From contig CAYWSH010000140.1 in assembly GCA_964460655.1 (NCBI GenBank), forward strand, positions 1 through 10,032: 10,032 bases of DNA. The letters run 5' to 3'. The position numbers and the translations under genes were made by a program. Shown here one piece after another: positions 5,327 through 10,032 of the stretch. The stretch's first letter is position 1, and each line of letters begins with the position of its first letter. This DNA comes from CAVUAF01 sp964460655 (lineage in GTDB: Bacteria; Acidobacteriota; Terriglobia; Terriglobales; Acidobacteriaceae). The notes under the pieces are model-generated. The model was not told the origin of the DNA. It did no database searches and saw only the letters and a program-made list of their open reading frames with translations.

Positions 5327-6280
5327 TTGAGTGCAGCAAATCCAACCCGAAGCAGCGGCGGCGCGCCTGACCTGGGCGTCAGTTTCGCCGGGCTGCGCTT
5401 CAAGAATCCGATCATTGCGGCGAGCGGGACGTTCGGCTACGGCGTCGAGTTCGAAGATGTGGTCGCGCTGGAGAAGCTGGGCGGATTCGTGGTGAAGGGC
5501 CTGTCGCGGGAGCCGATGGCCGGCAATCCGCCGCCGCGCGTCTTCGAGACGGCAGCCGGCATGCTGAACTCCATCGGCCTGCAGAACATCGGGGCGCGGG
5601 CGTTCGTACAGGAAAAACTCCCACGCCTGCGCAAGCGCACGAACGCGATGGTCATCGCCAACGTGTTCGGCTACGCGCGCGAGGACTACGAAGAGGTGAT
5701 CCGCATCCTGAACGAGGGCGAGGGCATCGCGGCGTATGAGCTCAACGTGTCGTGCCCGAACACGAAGCGCGGCGGCATCATGTTCGGCGCCGACCCCGTG
5801 CTGTTGCAGGAAGTAGTGGCGGCGGCAAAGAGCGCGGCGCGCAGACCGCTGATCGTGAAGCTCTCGCCGAACGTGACGAGCATCCCGCAGATGGCGCGCG
5901 CGGCCGAAACGGCGGGCGCGGATGCGATCTCGCTGGTCAACACGTTCGTTGCACTGGCGATCGACACGGAGACGCGCAAGCCGCGCATCTCGAACATCAC
6001 CGCCGGCCTGAGCGGGCCGGCGATCAAGCCGATCGCGGTGCGCATGGTCTACGAGGCGGCGCACGCGGTCGATATCCCCGTGATCGGCATGGGCGGCATC
6101 TCGACCGCGGAAGACGTGGTCGAGTTCATGCTGGCGGGCGCGGCGGCGGTGCAGATCGGGACGGCGAGCTTCTGGGACCCGATGGCGACGGAGAAGATCG
6201 TCGACGACCTGGGACGCTGGTGCGCGGCGCACGGCGTCAAGAGCATCACCGACCTGACGGGCGGGATGAGGACGGAGTGA
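5327..6280 (+). CDS. pyrD: Dihydroorotate dehydrogenase, class 1 (probably 1B catalytic subunit)
   Basis: The 317-aa protein is a cytosolic FMN TIM-barrel enzyme that oxidises dihydroorotate to orotate, the fourth step of UMP synthesis. ASGTFGYG (32-39), VVKGLS (55-60), NVSCPNTKRGG (140-150), VKLSPNV (177-183), NTF (205-207) and GMGGIST (254-260) are family motifs. C143 in NVSCPN is the catalytic base of class 1; class 2 enzymes have serine there and carry a membrane-binding N-terminus, absent here. Length and motifs fit class 1B, which partners PyrK and uses NAD+, but no pyrK lies in the window. TTG at 5327 is the first start after an in-frame TGA at 5315 and the only plausible upstream one. 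An SD-like AGGA from a repeat is 12 nt away. The end is followed at once by a long palindromic element. Confidence 0.93.
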   Translation: MSAANPTRSSGGAPDLGVSFAGLRFKNPIIAASGTFGYGVEFEDVVALEKLGGFVVKGLSREPMAGNPPPRVFETAAGMLNSIGLQNIGARAFVQEKLPRLRKRTNAMVIANVFGYAREDYEEVIRILNEGEGIAAYELNVSCPNTKRGGIMFGADPVLLQEVVAAAKSAARRPLIVKLSPNVTSIPQMARAAETAGADAISLVNTFVALAIDTETRKPRISNITAGLSGPAIKPIAVRMVYEAAHAVDIPVIGMGGISTAEDVVEFMLAGAAAVQIGTASFWDPMATEKIVDDLGRWCAAHGVKSITDLTGGMRTE

Positions 6281-6293
6281 TCGACATCAAAGT

Positions 6294-6394
6294 CTTAAAC
6301 CGCAGATTTCGCAGATAACAGCGCGCAGATTTCGCGGATTAAGGCCACTCCATCTGCGTAATCGGCGCGGAATCAGCGTCATCTGCGGTTTAAG
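6294..6394. repeat. MITE-like palindromic element with 14-bp terminal inverted repeats
   Basis: CTTAAACCGCAGAT (6294-6307) and ATCTGCGGTTTAAG (6381-6394) are perfect reverse complements. Inside, CGCAGATTTCGCAGAT (6301-6316) recurs as CGCAGATTTCGCGGAT (6324-6339), and the right half carries ATCTGCGTAATC (6352-6363) as degenerate inverse. It begins 13 bp after the pyrD stop and is followed by GTTTTCTTCT, so it may also stop pyrD transcripts. I see no coding capacity. Confidence 0.75.
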
Positions 6395-6444
6395 GTTTTC
6401 TTCTAGGTCAAACATCCCTGTGCGTCAAAACCGCCCCTTTTCCC

Positions 6445-6472
6445 TTGCCTTTGCCTCAAAAATCAATAAAAT
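6445..6472 (+). promoter_or_regulatory. Candidate sigma-70 promoter of the kinase-phosphatase operon
   Basis: TTGCCT (6445-6450), a 16-nt spacer and TAAAAT (6467-6472; five of six bases) lie in the only AT-rich patch between pyrD and the kinase gene. A transcript would start near 6480 and carry a leader of about 130 nt. Confidence 0.35.
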
Positions 6473-6612
6473 CCGCGCAGCTTCCTCCCCAGGGCGCGAC
6501 TGCGCATGTTGCTGCTTTTGGACGGCCGAGGCACGGTTGGCAAGGTGTCTACCGGTAGGCCCCGCGGCGCGTCCCGAGCGGCTGAAGCTCCGAAGATCCC
6601 TGCGAGGCATTG

Positions 6613-9180
6613 ATGGCGAAACCGAAGATCGCCTGGGCGGATTGCGCTATCGGCGCAGTGGTGAGTCTGCTCGTTCTTGCCGCCTTCTGGATGAACTGGG
6701 CCGATGGGCTCGAACTCAAGCTTTACGACATGCGCGCCAAGCTGCGCGCCGGGTCGAAGCAGACGGCGGGCGACAACGTCGTGCTGGTCGCCATCGACGA
6801 CCAGAGCATCCGCGAGATCGGGCGCTGGCCGTGGCCGCGCGCTTACATGGCGGAAGCGGTGGACCAGCTCGCCGAAGCGGGCGTGAAGGTCATCGTACTC
6901 GACATTCTTTTCTCCGATCCGGAACTCAATCCCGGCCTGCAAGAGATCAACGCGCTGAAGGAAGCCATGGCGGCGGAAGCTGCCAAGCCGGCAGCGAATC
7001 CCGCGCAGAAGATCGCCGCGGCGACGACGCAGCAGTTCGTTGCGCTGCTCGATACCAGCTCCAAGAAGCTGGACAACGACACGCGGCTGGGCGATTCGAT
7101 CGCGTTGGCGCAGAACGTCGTGCTGCCGATGTACTTCCGCGAGCCGGAAGGGCAAGCGATCGGCAAATCGAGCAAGCCGATCCCGGCGGAGGTCGAGAAG
7201 AATTTCGTCACGACGGCGAAATCAGACGGCAGTGTGACGCCGACGGTCGACTTCGTCGCGCCTTACGACGCGTTCGCGAAGAACGCGAAGGCGATCGGGC
7301 AGATCAACCTGACGCCGTCGGCGGATGGCGTGGTGCGCGGCGTACCACTGGTCGTCGACTTCAACGGGCGGCTGTTCCCGAGCTTCGCGCTGCAAGCGCT
7401 GCGCGCGTACTACAACCTCGAGTCGGATGATTATCGCTACACGCCGGGCAAAGAACTGGTGCTCGGGCGTGCGCACATTCCCGCCGACGCGCAAGGCCGG
7501 TTGCTGGTGAATTTCGCGGGCGCGCCGTACAAGACGTTCCCCACCGTTTCGTTCGCCGATCTGCGCAACAAGAAGATCACGAACATGGACGCGTTCAAGG
7601 ACAAGATCGTGCTGATCGGCATGATGGCCACCGGTGGTGGCGACCTGGTGGTGACGCCGGTCGGCAATCTGTTTCCGGGTGTCGAAGTACATGCCAACGT
7701 CATTCAGAACGTGCTGAGCTCGAGCTACATCATCCGGCCGGACTGGGCGAACAAAGCTGAGCTTGCGCTGATGATCGTGTTCGCGCTGTTCGTCTCGCTC
7801 GCCATCCCGCATCTGAGCGCGGGCAAGAGCGCCATCATCGCTGCGGTGCTGCTGATCATCACGGTCTCGGGTGGTGTCTATTTCTTCACGTCGAACGGCT
7901 ACTGGCTGAAGGTCGGCTATCCGGCGCTGCTATTGGTGGCGGGCTACACGGTGGTGGTGTCGAAGCGGTATCTCGTCACCGAAAAGCGCAAGGAAGTGCT
8001 GGAAGGCGAATCGGTCGAGACCAACAAGATGCTCGGGCTCTCGTTCCAGGGCCAAGGCATGCTCGACATGGCGTTCGAGAAGTTCCGTAAGTGCCCGGTG
8101 GACGATTCGATGAAAGACGTCCTCTACAACCTGGCGCTCGACTACGAGCGCAAGCGGCAGTTCAACAAGGCCGTGAGCGTCTTCGAGCACATCGCGACCA
8201 AGGACAAGAACTTCCGCGACATCGCGCCGCGCATGGAGAAGCTGCGCGTTGCGGGCGAAACGGTGATCTTCGGCGGACGCGGCGGCATGAAGGCCGGCGC
8301 CGAGGGCACGGTGATGCTGGAAGGCGGTGTGGGGAACCTGGCGAAGCCGACGCTCGGCCGCTACGAGGTGCTGCGGGAGCTCGGCAAGGGCGCGATGGGC
8401 GTGGTGTATCTCGGCAAAGACCCGAAGATCAACCGCGAGGTCGCCATCAAGACGCTGCGCTTCGAGGATGAGTTCGAAGCGGACGACATGAAGGCGATGA
8501 AGGAGCGCTTCTTCCGCGAGGCCGAGTCGGCGGGGCGGCTGGTCCATCCGAACATCGTGACGATCTACGACGCGGGCGACGACGGCGACATCAGCTACAT
8601 CGCCATGGAGCTGCTGAGCGGCTCGGACCTGAAGGACTACACGACGAAGGGCAAGCTGCTGCCGGTAGTGGAAACGCTGGAGGCAATTGCGAAAGTCGCC
8701 GACGCATTGGATTATGCACATCAGCAGAACGTGGTGCACCGCGACATCAAGCCGGCGAACATCATGCGGCTGAAGGACGGCACCATCAAGGTGACGGACT
8801 TCGGCATTGCGCGCATCACGTCGCAGTCGAAGACGGCGACCGGTACGGTGATGGGCACGCCGAGTTACATGGCGCCGGAACAGCTGGCAGGTGCGAAGGT
8901 GGACGGCCGCGCTGACCTGTTCTCGCTGGGTGTGACGCTGTACGAATTGCTGACGGCGGAAAAGCCGTTCACCGGGGAGAGCGTGGCGACGTTGATGTTC
9001 CGCATCGCGAACGAGCCGCATCCGCCGATCATGAATGCGCGTGCCGACCTGCCACCGGGCTGTGAAGCGGTCATCGAGAAGGCATTGCAGAAGAAACCGG
9101 ACAACCGCTACCAGCGCGGGAATGAGTTGGCGAAAGATCTGCGGGGATTGATCAGCAAAGCAGCCGGAGCGAGCGCCTAG
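6613..9180 (+). CDS. Transmembrane CHASE2-domain Hanks-type Ser/Thr protein kinase
   Basis: The 855-aa protein has an N-terminal membrane helix (8-27), a CHASE2 sensor domain outside the membrane (about 31-380; AIDDQSIREIGRWPWPR and IVLIGMMATGGGD are typical), three more helices (383-400, 404-424, 430-450), a TPR-like linker (about 473-540) and a cytosolic kinase domain (583-850). All kinase motifs are intact: glycine loop GKGAMGVV (591-598), K613, E636, HRDIKPAN (709-716), DFG (729-731) and APE (754-756). The activation segment has T741, T743, T745 and T749. It should phosphorylate proteins on Ser/Thr in response to an unknown periplasmic signal. ATG at 6613 is preferred over TTG at 6610 because GCGAGG (6602-6607) lies five bases before it. 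The next gene overlaps its stop by one base and encodes the opposing phosphatase. Target and ligand are unknown. Confidence 0.93.
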   Translation: MAKPKIAWADCAIGAVVSLLVLAAFWMNWADGLELKLYDMRAKLRAGSKQTAGDNVVLVAIDDQSIREIGRWPWPRAYMAEAVDQLAEAGVKVIVLDILFSDPELNPGLQEINALKEAMAAEAAKPAANPAQKIAAATTQQFVALLDTSSKKLDNDTRLGDSIALAQNVVLPMYFREPEGQAIGKSSKPIPAEVEKNFVTTAKSDGSVTPTVDFVAPYDAFAKNAKAIGQINLTPSADGVVRGVPLVVDFNGRLFPSFALQALRAYYNLESDDYRYTPGKELVLGRAHIPADAQGRLLVNFAGAPYKTFPTVSFADLRNKKITNMDAFKDKIVLIGMMATGGGDLVVTPVGNLFPGVEVHANVIQNVLSSSYIIRPDWANKAELALMIVFALFVSLAIPHLSAGKSAIIAAVLLIITVSGGVYFFTSNGYWLKVGYPALLLVAGYTVVVSKRYLVTEKRKEVLEGESVETNKMLGLSFQGQGMLDMAFEKFRKCPVDDSMKDVLYNLALDYERKRQFNKAVSVFEHIATKDKNFRDIAPRMEKLRVAGETVIFGGRGGMKAGAEGTVMLEGGVGNLAKPTLGRYEVLRELGKGAMGVVYLGKDPKINREVAIKTLRFEDEFEADDMKAMKERFFREAESAGRLVHPNIVTIYDAGDDGDISYIAMELLSGSDLKDYTTKGKLLPVVETLEAIAKVADALDYAHQQNVVHRDIKPANIMRLKDGTIKVTDFGIARITSQSKTATGTVMGTPSYMAPEQLAGAKVDGRADLFSLGVTLYELLTAEKPFTGESVATLMFRIANEPHPPIMNARADLPPGCEAVIEKALQKKPDNRYQRGNELAKDLRGLISKAAGASA

Positions 9181-10013
9181 TGTCCTACTCGGTCGAGGTC
9201 GTCGGCAAGACGGATGTTGGTTGCGTGCGCACCAACAACGAGGACAACCTCGGCTTTGATACGCGCCTGGGTGTGTTCATCGTGTGCGATGGCATGGGCG
9301 GTATGGCGGCGGGCGAGGTCGCCAGCAAGATGGGAGTGGACTGCGTCCTGAATTATTTCCGCGAGGCGCAGAAGATCGGGCAGTACCCGCAGGTGGGCGC
9401 CAAGGCCGATGGCTACTCGCCGGCGGCGAACGCGCTGAACAGCGCGATCCACCTGGCGAACCAGGCGATCTACGAAGCGGCGGCGGCCAACATGGCGCGC
9501 AAGGGCATGGGGTCGACCATCGTGACGGTGCTGGTCCACGACCAGTTGTTCAGCATCGGGCACGTGGGCGACAGCCGCATCTACCTGCTGCGCGACGGCG
9601 AGTTCCGCCAACTGACCAACGACCATTCGCTGGTGATGGAGCAGGTGCGGCGCGGCTACATCACGCTGGAGCAGGCGCAGAAATCAGAGATGCAGAACAT
9701 TATCCTGCGCGCTCTTGGTTCTGAAGAAGCGGTGGAAGCGGACATAGAAGATCTGGTTGCCGTGCCCGGCGATCTTTTGCTGATGACCTCAGACGGATTG
9801 ACGCGGCATGTGCGGGATGAAGAAATTCTGCAAATCTTGCAGGCGCCTGGAGACCTGGAGCATGCCTGCAATGATCTGGTGCAGACAGCCAAAGATCGCG
9901 GCGGAGATGACAACATTACCTGTCTGCTGGTCCGGATTGTGGACCGGCCGTGGTATCAAAATATTTTGAACAAGCTGTTTTTCGGAGAGGCGCAATGGCA
10001 AAACTCTATTTGA
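9180..10013 (+). CDS. PP2C-family Ser/Thr protein phosphatase
   Basis: The 277-aa protein carries the metal-dependent PP2C motifs: RTNNEDN (17-23), CDGMGGMAAGEVAS (36-49, D37), GMGST (109-113), GHVGDSRIYLLRDG (127-140), TSDGL (203-207, D205) and GGDDNIT (241-247, D243). It removes phosphate from Ser/Thr and most likely reverses the kinase encoded just upstream. The GTG start shares its G with the kinase stop (TAGTG), with GGAG at 9166-9169 ten bases before, so translation is coupled. A 20-residue aromatic tail (256-277) follows the domain. The last 19 bp overlap the next gene. Codon use changes sharply near 9681: by hand count about 91% of codons before it end in G/C, against about 57% after it, although the protein motifs continue without a break. 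Confidence 0.94.
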   Translation: MSYSVEVVGKTDVGCVRTNNEDNLGFDTRLGVFIVCDGMGGMAAGEVASKMGVDCVLNYFREAQKIGQYPQVGAKADGYSPAANALNSAIHLANQAIYEAAAANMARKGMGSTIVTVLVHDQLFSIGHVGDSRIYLLRDGEFRQLTNDHSLVMEQVRRGYITLEQAQKSEMQNIILRALGSEEAVEADIEDLVAVPGDLLLMTSDGLTRHVRDEEILQILQAPGDLEHACNDLVQTAKDRGGDDNITCLLVRIVDRPWYQNILNKLFFGEAQWQNSI

Positions 10014-10032
10014 GATTTGAGCAGAATGACCA
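9995..10032 (+). CDS. Start of a probable FHA-domain protein (partial)
   Basis: ATG at 9995 opens a frame that overlaps the phosphatase gene by 19 bp and runs off the window: MAKLYLRFEQND. GGAGAGG (9984-9990) is a strong ribosome binding site at good distance. The residues resemble the first beta strand of small bacterial FHA proteins (MAKLYLKFE...), and FHA proteins bind phosphothreonine peptides, as expected next to a kinase and phosphatase. Only 12 residues are seen, so the family call rests on context plus memory. Confidence 0.6.
   Translation, partial: MAKLYLRFEQND

Larger units (their letters stand above)
6281..6612. other. Intergenic region with palindromic element and kinase leader
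   Basis: The first part is a 101-bp palindromic element (6294-6394). A GC-poor stretch (about 6420-6475) then carries a candidate promoter. The rest would be an untranslated leader of about 130 nt with a 10-bp palindrome CTACCGGTAG at 6549-6558. I compared the leader by eye with common riboswitch cores and saw no match. Confidence 0.6.

Noticed and set aside
5309..6232. Minus-strand 307-codon open frame opposite pyrD
   Set aside because: The translation is an Arg/His/Asp-rich string typical of antisense frames in GC-rich DNA, and pyrD itself is certain.
6571..6590. tRNA-Ser/Leu-like D-arm sequence (CCGAGCGGCTGAAG) in the kinase leader
   Set aside because: No acceptor stem, anticodon arm or T-arm follows in place, so it is a chance match.
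7930..9021. Minus-strand 363-codon open frame opposite the kinase gene
   Set aside because: Same reason: low-complexity Arg/His/Leu composition, no motifs, and the kinase domain on the plus strand is complete.

Overview
The window looks like chromosomal DNA from a GC-rich bacterium, most probably an acidobacterium of the Koribacter/Terriglobia type. That placement is inference. It rests on the high GC content, a CHASE2-containing Ser/Thr kinase followed by a PP2C phosphatase and an FHA-type start, a class 1 dihydroorotate dehydrogenase, and many short dispersed hairpin repeats of the kind seen between acidobacterial genes (from memory, not a search). No phage, plasmid, CRISPR, tRNA or rRNA gene was found.

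Left part (1-3063). A secreted protein truncated by the window edge runs leftwards (1-179). A 379-bp gap then holds three different hairpin repeats. Next comes a small exported protein of unknown function on the plus strand (559-1179). It converges, with a 7-bp gap, on an adenosine deaminase family gene (minus strand, 1187-2188). A cupin gene (minus strand, 2581-2937) lies upstream of the deaminase, separated from it by a 392-bp repeat island. The island is framed by octamer repeats in inverted orientation and contains three copies of a dispersed hairpin repeat.

Middle part (3064-6280, plus strand). The genes are a four-helix 'phage holin family' membrane protein, a 70-aa possible zinc-ribbon protein, a secreted PafA-like alkaline phosphatase with its full two-zinc active site, and pyrD (dihydroorotate dehydrogenase, class 1). 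A repeat copy fills the 31-bp gap before pyrD. A 101-bp palindromic element follows pyrD.

Right part (6613-end, plus strand). This is a translationally linked signalling cassette: a membrane CHASE2-TPR-Hanks kinase, a PP2C phosphatase whose start overlaps the kinase stop by one base, and a probable FHA protein that begins inside the phosphatase gene. A periplasmic signal would be read by CHASE2, converted to protein phosphorylation, reversed by PP2C and read by FHA.

The observations most worth following are the inverted octamer blocks framing the repeat island, a sharp change in third-position GC inside the PP2C gene near 9681, and a recurring TANNNT box 6-8 nt before start codons that lack a Shine-Dalgarno sequence, which suggests leaderless mRNAs.
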